A stretch of 64,000 nt of DNA from Niabella pedocola (GTDB lineage Bacteria; Bacteroidota; Bacteroidia; Chitinophagales; Chitinophagaceae): NCBI RefSeq assembly GCF_021044425.1, contig NZ_JAJNEC010000005.1, forward strand, positions 2,790,001 to 2,854,000. Reading direction: 5' to 3'. Positions 33,742 to 42,522 of the stretch are shown here, piece by piece. The position numbers and the translations under genes were made by a program. Within the stretch, counting starts at the first letter, position 1. Each line of letters starts with the position of its first letter. The notes beneath the pieces were generated by a model. The model saw only the letters and a list, made by a program, of their open reading frames with translations, searched no databases and was not told the origin of the DNA.

Positions 33742-34047
33742 ATGGAAAAGAAAATTACATTAAAAGTGAACGAGGTTTTTCAGCTGCAGCTGGATAGCCT
33801 CGGAGGCGCCGGGTACAGCTGGGTGGTTACTGAAAATAATGAAACGGTCACAAGTGTTACAATGACCACTGAAGAGGGTGCCGGCACAAAAAAACGCCCC
33901 CCCGGTGCGGCCGTAAAGCTGAAGGTGAAGATCCGCGGGCTGAAACCGGGCAATTCGCATATTACACTCGTACAAAAGCGCATATGGGAAACAGATACGG
34001 CCCCGGCTGATACCGTTGGGATCACGGTAACGGTAACCGAAAAATAA
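33742..34047 (+). CDS. Chagasin-like (I42) cysteine-protease inhibitor
   Basis: 101 residues, without signal peptide. The loop GGAGYSWVV (about 21-29) corresponds to the NPTTGY-W inhibitory loop of chagasin, the central GAGTKKRPPGA to the second loop, and KRIWETD to the R-P-W loop. The strand pattern also fits. I42 proteins inhibit C1 (papain-like) peptidases by binding the active site. It lies after two C1 peptidase genes, so self-protection or control of them is the natural reading. It is 206 bases from the previous gene. Confidence 0.8.
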   Translation: MEKKITLKVNEVFQLQLDSLGGAGYSWVVTENNETVTSVTMTTEEGAGTKKRPPGAAVKLKVKIRGLKPGNSHITLVQKRIWETDTAPADTVGITVTVTEK

Positions 34048-34077
34048 CGTGGTGCGGCCATAACAAGCTACAGGCCG

Positions 34078-34098
34078 CGGCCCTTAAAAAAAGGGCCG
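34078..34098 (+). terminator. Hairpin after the I42 inhibitor gene
   Basis: GGCCCTT (34079-34085) pairs with AAGGGCC (34091-34097), plus one flanking C-G pair. No clear T run follows, so terminator function is uncertain. Confidence 0.4.
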
Positions 34099-34160
34099 GT
34101 TTGCGATGAACATCACAGGAATTTCTTCCGATAAAATCCGTACCTTTCTCCCAGCGATAC

Positions 34161-34772
34161 ATGAGAGCAACAGGTACACTCGAAGACTACAATTTATGGC
34201 AATCCTTAAAAGAGGGGAACCAGGAGGCGCTTGCCACCATCTATTTTACGCATTTTAAAAATCTATACGAATACGGCTTACGGATCGTGCAGGATAAAGA
34301 ACTGGTCAAAGATGCGATACAGGATCTTTTTATAAAATTATGGACCAATCGCACCGGTTTTGAGGATATTTCGAAAATACGGCCCTATCTCCTTATTGCC
34401 CTCCGGTCTGGCCTTTACAATAAGCTGCAACAAAAAGAAAAACGGCCCGTTCGCCCGCTGGGTGCCGGCGAGGAATTTGACATGGTCTTTTCGGCCGAAT
34501 CGATCTATATCGATAAAGAATCCTTTTCGCAACAGACCCAGCAGCTGGTACATGCACTAAACCAGCTTACGGCTAAACAAAAAGAAGTGGTATATCTGCG
34601 CTATTTTGAGGAACTCGATTACGAGGAAATCGCGAAGGTTATGGGCAGTTCCCTGAAGTCGGTATACAAATTAAAGGCCCGGGGGCTGGATGCACTCAAA
34701 CAGCTGCTAAACATATCCAATACCTCCCTGGTGATGCTGTTTGCTGCCTGCAGGGCAGAGCTGTTTTCCTGA
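34161..34772 (+). CDS. ECF-type RNA polymerase sigma factor
   Basis: 203 residues. Region 2 (FTHFKNLYEYGLRIVQDKEL, AIQDLFIKLWTNR) and region 4 (LTAKQKEVVYLRYFEELDYE, SLKSVYKLKARGLDALK) are clear, and sigma region 3 is absent. The FecR anti-sigma gene and an STN-bearing SusC follow, the standard trans-envelope signalling order in Bacteroidota. It would direct transcription of the susCD genes downstream when the transporter senses its cargo. Confidence 0.93.
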   Translation: MRATGTLEDYNLWQSLKEGNQEALATIYFTHFKNLYEYGLRIVQDKELVKDAIQDLFIKLWTNRTGFEDISKIRPYLLIALRSGLYNKLQQKEKRPVRPLGAGEEFDMVFSAESIYIDKESFSQQTQQLVHALNQLTAKQKEVVYLRYFEELDYEEIAKVMGSSLKSVYKLKARGLDALKQLLNISNTSLVMLFAACRAELFS

Positions 34773-34890
34773 ATCGGAAACGGTCCTCAAATACCATAAA
34801 AAAAATTTCAAAAAAATTTTCGCAGACGTGGGGTAAAATGAAAAGATCAACTGTCCTTTAAGAGGATGGCCTGTAAATAGGCTGGTTGTA

Positions 34891-36129
34891 ATGGAGCATA
34901 CAAACTATCATTCATATACTACGGCAGACTTTCTGGAGGACCGGCTTTTCCTGGAATGGGTAAAGTATAATACGCCCGGATCTGCAGCATTCTGGGAAGA
35001 GTGGATCAGCAGCGCTCCTGCAAACCTGGGTGCGATGCGGCAGGCAGCATTGCAATTAAAAGCGATTCTTTCTGTAAAAGAAGCCGGTATAGGGGACGAT
35101 GAAATACAGGAAGTATGGACCCGTATCCGGCAGGGAATGCAGGCGCCGGCGGTGGGTAGGGAGGGTAAAAAAATGTTTGCCATAAGCCCGTCCTGGCTGA
35201 AACGGAGTATTTCGATTGCCGCTGTTTTCCTGGTCATCGCAGCAGCGGGTTATTTCTTTTTACTACGGCCGGCTTCAACGCAAAAGGATACCCCGGCCGG
35301 AGAAACGGCTACAATAAAAAACCGGGATATTGCCCCCGGCGGTAATAAGGCGGTACTAACGCTGGCCGATGGTGGCCACATTGTGCTGGATAGTGCACAG
35401 GATGGTACCCTGGGAGTACAGGGTGGCACCAAACTTATAAAGCAGCAGGACGGACAGCTGACCTACAACGCAGATGCGGCGAAGCCGGCGGGGATCCTCT
35501 ATAATATGCTGAGTACGCCCAGGGGCGGCCAGTACCAGCTAACGCTGGCGGATGGTACCCGGGTTTGGCTAAACGCAGTTTCCTCTATCCGTTTTCCAAC
35601 GGCTTTTACAGGTAAGGAGCGGAATGTGTCCATCACCGGGGAGGTGTATTTTGAAGTGGCACATGATGCAGCAAAACCATTTAAAGTAACCGTTAACGGA
35701 ATGGCGGTGACGGTACTGGGCACGCATTTTAATATCAATGCGTACAGCGATGAGGATGCCATCGCCACTACATTGCTGGAAGGATCGGTTCTGGTTAGCC
35801 GAAACGGCGCCGCCAACCTGTTAAAACCCGGCCAGCAGTCGCGCGTGGATGATCGTGGAACGATTTCCATACAAAATGATATCGATATCAACCAGGTGGT
35901 GGCCTGGAAAAACGGATTCTTCCAGTTTAAGGAAGCCGATATGGAAACCATTATGAAACAACTTTCAAAATGGTATAACATGGACGTCGTTTTTGAAGGT
36001 TCCAAGCCATCAGCTGTTTATACGGGCCGGGTACCACGGAACTTAAGTCTCAGCGCCTTATTGAAGGTACTGGAGTTAAGCGAGGTACGCCTTGATGTGG
36101 AAGGCAACCGGATCATTATAAAAAAATAA
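34891..36129 (+). CDS. FecR-family anti-sigma factor
   Basis: 412 residues. A cytosolic N-terminal part is followed by a single membrane helix (around SIAAVFLVIAAAGYFFLL, about residue 110). Then come a FecR domain (STPRGGQYQLTLADGTRVWL and SITGEVYFEVAHDAAKPF) and a C-terminal DUF4974-type domain (MKQLSKWYNMDVVFEG, ending in RIIIKK). It holds the ECF sigma factor at the membrane and releases it on a signal from the STN domain of SusC. Confidence 0.93.
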   Translation: MEHTNYHSYTTADFLEDRLFLEWVKYNTPGSAAFWEEWISSAPANLGAMRQAALQLKAILSVKEAGIGDDEIQEVWTRIRQGMQAPAVGREGKKMFAISPSWLKRSISIAAVFLVIAAAGYFFLLRPASTQKDTPAGETATIKNRDIAPGGNKAVLTLADGGHIVLDSAQDGTLGVQGGTKLIKQQDGQLTYNADAAKPAGILYNMLSTPRGGQYQLTLADGTRVWLNAVSSIRFPTAFTGKERNVSITGEVYFEVAHDAAKPFKVTVNGMAVTVLGTHFNINAYSDEDAIATTLLEGSVLVSRNGAANLLKPGQQSRVDDRGTISIQNDIDINQVVAWKNGFFQFKEADMETIMKQLSKWYNMDVVFEGSKPSAVYTGRVPRNLSLSALLKVLELSEVRLDVEGNRIIIKK

Positions 36130-36145
36130 GACCGGGGCTCTTAAT

Positions 36146-36255
36146 GCCGGAGCAGATTGCAGCTCCGGCTACCATCAGGCTCCGGTTTATACCCATAGAA
36201 ATACGCGGTTTTCCCGGAGCGGGGCTATTGCCGCCTGCGATCATATTGCAGGCGG
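36146..36255 (+). promoter_or_regulatory. Two GC-rich hairpins in the leader before the STN-type susC
   Basis: GCCGGAGC (36146-36153) pairs perfectly with GCTCCGGC (36162-36169), and CCGCCTGC (36231-36238) with GCAGGCGG (36248-36255), loops 8 and 9 bases. Neither has a T run on the plus strand. They fill most of the 186-base gap between fecR and susC and may control the level of the large susC transcript. Confidence 0.5.
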
Positions 36256-36315
36256 AGGGGGAACCGGTAAACCAAAATTAATATTCATCAATTCCAAAAA
36301 AAACAAAGAAAAGTC

Positions 36316-39300
36316 ATGAAATTTGAAGTTGTCAATTCTTTGGTTTCCAGCGGCAGGGGTGTTGCTGTACGTCAATTTTTCCGGTCAAAAAAAACGATTC
36401 TTTCCGTGAAGTTCAGTTTTATTCTGCTAACAGTTGCCTGTATGCAGGTGGCGGGCCGCGGTGTTGCCCAAACGGTAAATATTACCGGCCGGAATATAAC
36501 GCTTGAGAAGGTCTTCAGTTTAATTGAGCACCAGACCGGCTATAGTTTCTGGTATAATGCAGCATTGGTCCGGAAGGCAAAAAAAGTCAACCTCTCCCTA
36601 AAGGACGCGCCACTGAATGAAGCGTTGAATGCCTGTTTGAAGGGACAGGAACTCAGCTACCGCATTGTAGAGCGGGTGATCATCATACGACAGCAAAACG
36701 AGCCGCCGCCGCAACCGGTACCAACGGTACCTGTTGTAATCGGCCTGAGAGGTATCGTTAAGGATGAAGATGGCCGGCCGCTGGAATCCGTAACGGTAAA
36801 AAATCTTCGGACAGGGAAAGCAACCGTTACCGGTGCAGATGGCGGGTTTTTGATTCCGGCAGAAGTGGATGATGTGATTGAATTTACGTTCGTGGGCCAT
36901 GCTCCGGAGCGGTATAAGGTTACGGCCGGCGACAACAATATCCAGGTCCTGATGAAAATACAATCCGGCGAATTGTCTGAAGCGGTAACGGTGGGTTATG
37001 GTACTACCCAAAAGAAAGATCTTACCGGTTCTGTAGCTGTGGTAAAGGGCAAGGATATCCAGGATATTCCTTTTATAACCGTTGATAACGCACTGGCCGG
37101 TAAGGCGGCAGGGGTGCAGGTGGCCAAAAGTGACGGCACTCCGGGTGGTGCCGTTCGGGTACGTGTACGAGGTACTACTTCCATGCTGGGCGGTAATGAT
37201 CCCTTATATATTATTGACGGTATTCCCATACAGCCGCAAAACAATTATATGAACCCGGGATTTGATGTAAGCAATCCTGTAGGTAACGATGTTACCGGTT
37301 CCGGCGGTGTAGCGGCCGGTATGCAGGCGGCTTTTGTAAACGGGCTGAACGGTCTGGGAGGCATTAACCTCAATGATATCGAAACCATCAGTATCTTAAA
37401 AGATGCCTCTGCTACTGCCATCTACGGTTCAAGAGCTGCTAACGGGGTGATCATTATCACCACGAAGAACGGCAAAAAGGATATGAAACCCCAGGTTAGT
37501 TTTAATTATTATACTACGTACAGTAAGCCGATCGTGGCCAAAGTGCTCAACGCCGATCAATATAAAATGCTCCTGATCGAAGGCGGAAAAAATGCGTACG
37601 CCTACCTTGATTCCACCGGACAGAACATTCCCGATGAGCTGGATGCGATCGTAAATCATGCAGACAGTTATTTTGGGAAAGCCCATACCGATTGGGTGAA
37701 GCTGGCTACAAGAAATACCTTTTCCCAAAATGCAGAAGTGTCGTTACAGGGCGGAAGTGCCGCCACCACCTACTATACTTCCCTGGCATATACCTATATG
37801 CCCGGCACCCAGATCAATACAGACTATCGCCAGGTGACCGGTAACCTCAAGATCTCCAGCGAGATCGGGAAAAAGTTCAAATTCGGAACCAACCTGTTCC
37901 TCGGCTCCATCGATCAGGATATATCTAACGGGGTTTACGGGCAGGCGCTTCGTGCAAGACCCGATCTGGCCCCATACGATTCTACCGGGAGCTACACCAG
38001 TTTCCAAAACATCGGCTACAGTTACCAGGGGTTCCAGAACCCGCTGGCATTGGCCAGTTCGCTCAATATCGGCAAAACGTTCCGCCTCCTGGGTTCGTTT
38101 AATGCGGCTTACGAATTGACAAAACACCTGAAGTGGAACGGAATGGTGTCCCTGTTTATGGAACATTATAACCAGCAGAATTATACGCCCAGTTATGTAA
38201 GCATCGGAAGCTTTTATGGCAATGTGCAAAACAGCGGCGGCATCGGAAGTAATTCCAATATGCGGAAGAATAACTGGACGATATCCAATAACCTTACTTA
38301 TAACAATGTTTTTAACAACAAGCATCATCTGGATGTGGTGGCAGGTACGGAATATATTACAACCCGTACCAGTTTCTTCAGCGCAACGGCCACAGGGTTC
38401 CCGAATGATGATGTGCTCAACAATCTCTCCTCAGCTACCACACCTTTAATAACACGGGCAGATGATCCGCAAAAACCACAGAGTTACCTGTTATCTTTTT
38501 ATATGCGGGCAAACTATACCTTCCGGGATAAATACCTGTTTACACTTACCGGCCGGGCCGATGGCTCTTCGAAATTCGGAACCGATGATAAATGGGGCTA
38601 CTTTCCTTCCGGGTCCGTAGCCTGGCGGCTTTCGCAGGAAAATTTTCTGCGGGATGTGGCGTGGATCGATGACATCAAATTAAGGGCAAGCTATGGTACG
38701 GTGGGTACCCAAAACATCGGGGACCAGATGTACCGGACCTTGTACAGCCCGTTTATGTATGGAGGCAGCAGCGCCCTGGTACCCAACCAGCTGGGGAATC
38801 CCGGCATCCGGTGGGAATCTACAAAAGAGTCGAACCTGGCTTTGGACCTGGGCTTCTTTAAGAACCGCCTGCAGGCTACGGTAGAATATTATAACCGGCT
38901 TACAGACGGTGCCCTGTTATCGCTGCCTGTGGCGCCCAGCAGTTCCTATGGATCGCTATTGGGTAATGTGGTAAGTTTTAGAAATAAGGGTATCGAGATG
39001 AACCTTCAGGGAGATATCATCCGCTCGAAGGATTTCCGGTGGAATGCATCGTTAAATGCTACCTGGGGTAAATCGATCGTCACCAAATTACGTGCCGATG
39101 CCAACCTTGGCCAGATTGGTAATGCATCGGGTGTGGAAAGCGGTAACACGACCTTTATAGAAGGACAGCCGCTGGGCCTGATCACCGGTCTTAAAGTAAC
39201 CGGTGTGATCCGGAACCAGGCGGAACTGGATGCCTATGCTGCGGAGCTGGGTATTTGGCGCGACTTTATTTTTCCCAATCTCGCCATCGGCGATCCGATG

Positions 39301-39885
39301 TTTGTATTAGATACATTAGAAACGATCCCCGGTTTGGGCAGCGGACGCTATCCGGCTTTTAACCAGGTTATCGGCCATGGCGCACCCAAATGTTTTGGTG
39401 GTTTTACACAGGGGTTTTCTTATAAGAATTTTGACCTCAACTTTTATTTTACTTTTTCTTACGGCGGACAGCTCATGTGGGGCGATCATGTTTCCAGTAT
39501 CAATATGGTAGGTACTTCCAATGCCAATGTGGTACGGCTTGAGCGATACTACCCCGGTAATACCGGTGCCGGTTTGCCGCGGTTGTATTACGATGGTCAG
39601 TCGCTGCTGTATAATACCAATCTGAGTGTATTTAATTCTTCTTATCTGAAGCTGCGTACCCTGATGCTGAACTACCGGTTTAACACCGTTGGCTGGATGC
39701 AGCGGGCAGGTGTACGCGCCCTTTCGGTATACGCATCGGCAAACAATATTTTCACCGCTACCAGCTATCCGGGAAATGATCCGGAAACGTCGAATGATCC
39801 ATATAGCGTGGGCGGTGGCTATTTTGATATCAGTAACTACCCTACTACAAGATCCTTTGCGGCCGGGGTTAAACTGGGTTTTTAA
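36316..39885 (+). CDS. SusC/RagA-family transporter with N-terminal STN domain
   Basis: 1189 residues. A long N-terminal leader region precedes the STN signalling domain (TLEKVFSLIEHQTGYSFWYN and LNEALNACLKGQELSYRIVE, about 60-125). A carboxypeptidase-like domain, the TonB box region TVGYGTTQKKDLTGSVAV and a plug (DPLYIIDGIPIQ, SILKDASATAIYGSRAANGV) follow. The barrel ends RSFAAGVKLGF. The STN domain and the upstream sigma/FecR genes indicate cargo-sensing regulation. No glycosidase is linked, so the cargo could be a peptide, glycan or other molecule. Confidence 0.95.
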   Translation: MKFEVVNSLVSSGRGVAVRQFFRSKKTILSVKFSFILLTVACMQVAGRGVAQTVNITGRNITLEKVFSLIEHQTGYSFWYNAALVRKAKKVNLSLKDAPLNEALNACLKGQELSYRIVERVIIIRQQNEPPPQPVPTVPVVIGLRGIVKDEDGRPLESVTVKNLRTGKATVTGADGGFLIPAEVDDVIEFTFVGHAPERYKVTAGDNNIQVLMKIQSGELSEAVTVGYGTTQKKDLTGSVAVVKGKDIQDIPFITVDNALAGKAAGVQVAKSDGTPGGAVRVRVRGTTSMLGGNDPLYIIDGIPIQPQNNYMNPGFDVSNPVGNDVTGSGGVAAGMQAAFVNGLNGLGGINLNDIETISILKDASATAIYGSRAANGVIIITTKNGKKDMKPQVSFNYYTTYSKPIVAKVLNADQYKMLLIEGGKNAYAYLDSTGQNIPDELDAIVNHADSYFGKAHTDWVKLATRNTFSQNAEVSLQGGSAATTYYTSLAYTYMPGTQINTDYRQVTGNLKISSEIGKKFKFGTNLFLGSIDQDISNGVYGQALRARPDLAPYDSTGSYTSFQNIGYSYQGFQNPLALASSLNIGKTFRLLGSFNAAYELTKHLKWNGMVSLFMEHYNQQNYTPSYVSIGSFYGNVQNSGGIGSNSNMRKNNWTISNNLTYNNVFNNKHHLDVVAGTEYITTRTSFFSATATGFPNDDVLNNLSSATTPLITRADDPQKPQSYLLSFYMRANYTFRDKYLFTLTGRADGSSKFGTDDKWGYFPSGSVAWRLSQENFLRDVAWIDDIKLRASYGTVGTQNIGDQMYRTLYSPFMYGGSSALVPNQLGNPGIRWESTKESNLALDLGFFKNRLQATVEYYNRLTDGALLSLPVAPSSSYGSLLGNVVSFRNKGIEMNLQGDIIRSKDFRWNASLNATWGKSIVTKLRADANLGQIGNASGVESGNTTFIEGQPLGLITGLKVTGVIRNQAELDAYAAELGIWRDFIFPNLAIGDPMFVLDTLETIPGLGSGRYPAFNQVIGHGAPKCFGGFTQGFSYKNFDLNFYFTFSYGGQLMWGDHVSSINMVGTSNANVVRLERYYPGNTGAGLPRLYYDGQSLLYNTNLSVFNSSYLKLRTLMLNYRFNTVGWMQRAGVRALSVYASANNIFTATSYPGNDPETSNDPYSVGGGYFDISNYPTTRSFAAGVKLGF

Positions 39886-39904
39886 TCAACATAAAAAAGG
39901 AACA

Positions 39905-41341
39905 ATGCGAAAAAATATAATAGGCAGGATCATCTTAGGCTTCGCCCTGGCAGGCCTGGCAGCCGGTTGTAAAAAGCAGCTGAATGTATTTCCTACCACT
40001 TCGGAAGTAGACGGAATGGTGATTACAGATGCTAAAAGCGCAGCCACAGTGCTTAACGGCGTGTATTACCGGTTTGCAAATTCCGGTGCCGATAATAATG
40101 ATGCACCCGTCATCAAATGGGACCAGGTATCGGAATGGAGGTACTCGCAGCTCTGCGGATCGGCAGCGGTACAGCAGTCCATCGACCTTCCGCTTTCCGA
40201 TCACAGTTATAACGCAACAGATGGCGTGGCGCTGATGTTTTGGACCTATGGTTATTCCCTGGTAAATGCCGCCAACGGATTTCTTAAAAACATCGATCCG
40301 CTAAGCAATATCCCGGATGCCTCAAAAAAACAAATGATCGCCGAGGCGCGTTTTTTAAGAGCCTATGCCAACACGTACCTGTTGCTGAATTTTGGTGAAT
40401 TCTATGATCTGAACAGCGCCTATGGCATCGTGCTCCGGGATGCGTTCGTAAAACCGGATAATATCCGCAAATCGAGAAGTTCCGTAAAGGAGGTATATGA
40501 TTTTATTCTTGCGGATCTGAGTGATGCGTGGATTGATGCGCTGCCCGACCGGAATACAAAAAACTTTTATACCAACAAATGGGCTGCGAAGCAGTTAAAA
40601 GCAAGGGTGCTGATGAACCGTGGCACTGCAGATGATTACAACCAGGTGATCAGTCTAACACAATCGATCATTGCGGGCAGCCCCTATACCCTGGAGCCGA
40701 ATACAAAAGATATTTTCTGGACGAAGGGTACGGCAAGCAATGAGGTGATGCTGAGCGTGGCACCCGTTGCCGGCCAGGGCGCCAAGTACCAGAGTTACCT
40801 GTATTATATTACGGCCACCCCCAGCGCTTTTGGTCAAAGCCTGTTTGCAAATGACCCGCGCAATACCTGGGTATATCAAACAGTAAAGAACCGCAGCAAC
40901 CGGAATGTGCTTGCATTTACCAAGTATTACCCCGGGCCCACCACCGGTTTGCAATCCATGGCAATCACAGAAAACGGGTATGCGTTCCGGCTTTCAGAGG
41001 CCTATCTGCTGCAGGCAGAAGCCATCACTGCAGCGGCCGGAGGCAACCTGGAAACAGCACGCACATTGCTGAAAACCGTAATGGGACGCTCGGGCGTTAC
41101 CAATTTTTCTGAGGTGGATGCCGCTGCTGCGGCTTCAAAGCTCAGAGAAGTGGTGGTAAAGGAAACGATGCGGAATTTTATCTGTGAAAGCGGGCTCGAC
41201 TGGCAGGCCATGCGGCGATTGCCGTTTGCAACGGTGCAGAGCTGGCTGCCGGTTATCAAGGCGAAAAATCAACTGATCTTTCCCATCCCGCAGTCAGAAA
41301 TAAAATCGAATGACCTGATACAACAAACTCCCGGATTTTAA
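39905..41341 (+). CDS. SusD/RagB-family lipoprotein
   Basis: 478 residues from the ATG at 39905. The open frame extends upstream into susC, but that part overlaps the susC 3' end in another frame. The signal ends in LAGLAAGC with Cys22 as lipidation site. ARFLRAYANTYLLLNFGEFY and the C-terminal CESGLDWQAMRRLPF are SusD helices. It is the surface partner of the preceding SusC, 19 bases downstream. Confidence 0.93.
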   Translation: MRKNIIGRIILGFALAGLAAGCKKQLNVFPTTSEVDGMVITDAKSAATVLNGVYYRFANSGADNNDAPVIKWDQVSEWRYSQLCGSAAVQQSIDLPLSDHSYNATDGVALMFWTYGYSLVNAANGFLKNIDPLSNIPDASKKQMIAEARFLRAYANTYLLLNFGEFYDLNSAYGIVLRDAFVKPDNIRKSRSSVKEVYDFILADLSDAWIDALPDRNTKNFYTNKWAAKQLKARVLMNRGTADDYNQVISLTQSIIAGSPYTLEPNTKDIFWTKGTASNEVMLSVAPVAGQGAKYQSYLYYITATPSAFGQSLFANDPRNTWVYQTVKNRSNRNVLAFTKYYPGPTTGLQSMAITENGYAFRLSEAYLLQAEAITAAAGGNLETARTLLKTVMGRSGVTNFSEVDAAAAASKLREVVVKETMRNFICESGLDWQAMRRLPFATVQSWLPVIKAKNQLIFPIPQSEIKSNDLIQQTPGF

Positions 41342-41358
41342 ACATAAAAAACACGAAC

Positions 41359-42477
41359 ATGAAGCAATTATTATGGATAGGGTTGAGCATGCTGTCGTTA
41401 ACCGTTACAGCACAATCAGAACAGGTAACCGTTAAGGCCTCTATAAAAGGAACGGAACCCGGTAAGTGGGTTTATTTCCGCGAGCAGGGCGGTGGCAATA
41501 AAAAAGACTCGGTAAAAACAGTGGCCGGTGGTTTTACGTATACATTGGATATCCCCAGGGGTGAAGGAAATATGTTTTTTATCAATATGGGGAAGGGATT
41601 CGAGGATCCCAATGCCTATACCATGGTTTATCTGGATAAGGGAGCTGTAAATATTGCCGGCGAGGGGCCTGGTTTTAAAGAGGCACGTATTACGGGAAGC
41701 GCGGGCCTGATGGATTACCAGGCGTTTGAAAAATTCATCAAAACGGCACCGGAATTAAGTACGGCAGATTCGGTATTTAGCAAGGCCAATGAACTGTACC
41801 GGAACAAGGACACTGTTGCGCTGAATGCGTTGCAGACCGTTATAACGCAGCTGCGCACAACCAGAACCGAGTTGATGAAAAAATGGATCAGTGAGCATAC
41901 ACAGTCTGCGGCCAGTACGGTGGTGCTTTCTCAAATACGGTTCGATCTGGGCGAGGGTGAACTGGAAACGATTTTTAATACCCTGGATGCTACTGCAACC
42001 GATAACGCCCCCGGAAAAAATATTGCCCGGAGTATCGCAGTTGCAAAACTTACAGGTATTGGTCAAACGGCGATTGATTTTACACAGAATGATACCCTGG
42101 GCAAGCCGGTTTCCTTAAAGGATTTCCGGGGAAAATATGTATTGCTGGATTTTTGGGCCAGCTGGTGCCGGCCCTGCCGTGCAGAAAACCCCAATGTGGT
42201 GGCCATGTATCAGAAGTACAAAGACAAAAATTTTACCGTGCTCGGGGTTTCGCTGGATCAGCCGAATGCAAAAGAAAAATGGCTGGAGGCAATTCATAAA
42301 GACCGGCTTACCTGGACGCATGTTTCCGATCTGAAATTTTGGGACAACGCCGTGGCAAAACAATATGATGTACAGGGTATTCCTGCCAATTTTTTAATTG
42401 GGCCCGACGGAAAAATTATTGCCCGGGACCTGCACGGGGATGAACTGGGTAACAAGCTGGCGGAGCTCCTGAAATAG
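41359..42477 (+). CDS. TlpA-like thioredoxin-fold protein with N-terminal DUF4369-type domain
   Basis: 372 residues. A signal peptide (MKQLLWIGLSMLSLTVTAQS) leads into a DUF4369-like beta domain (about 22-115), a helical linker and a C-terminal AhpC/TSA-type thioredoxin domain with active site WASWCRPCRAEN near residue 268. Such proteins reduce disulfides outside the inner membrane. It is 17 bases after susD and probably in the same operon. Confidence 0.9.
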   Translation: MKQLLWIGLSMLSLTVTAQSEQVTVKASIKGTEPGKWVYFREQGGGNKKDSVKTVAGGFTYTLDIPRGEGNMFFINMGKGFEDPNAYTMVYLDKGAVNIAGEGPGFKEARITGSAGLMDYQAFEKFIKTAPELSTADSVFSKANELYRNKDTVALNALQTVITQLRTTRTELMKKWISEHTQSAASTVVLSQIRFDLGEGELETIFNTLDATATDNAPGKNIARSIAVAKLTGIGQTAIDFTQNDTLGKPVSLKDFRGKYVLLDFWASWCRPCRAENPNVVAMYQKYKDKNFTVLGVSLDQPNAKEKWLEAIHKDRLTWTHVSDLKFWDNAVAKQYDVQGIPANFLIGPDGKIIARDLHGDELGNKLAELLK

Positions 42478-42522
42478 CCATACAAAGAAAACAATACGGG
42501 ATGCCGTAATAATATAAAAGAT

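Noticed and set aside
39689..39904. Upstream extension of the SusD gene
   Set aside because: It overlaps the susC 3' end in another frame; the lipoprotein signal begins at the ATG at 39905.
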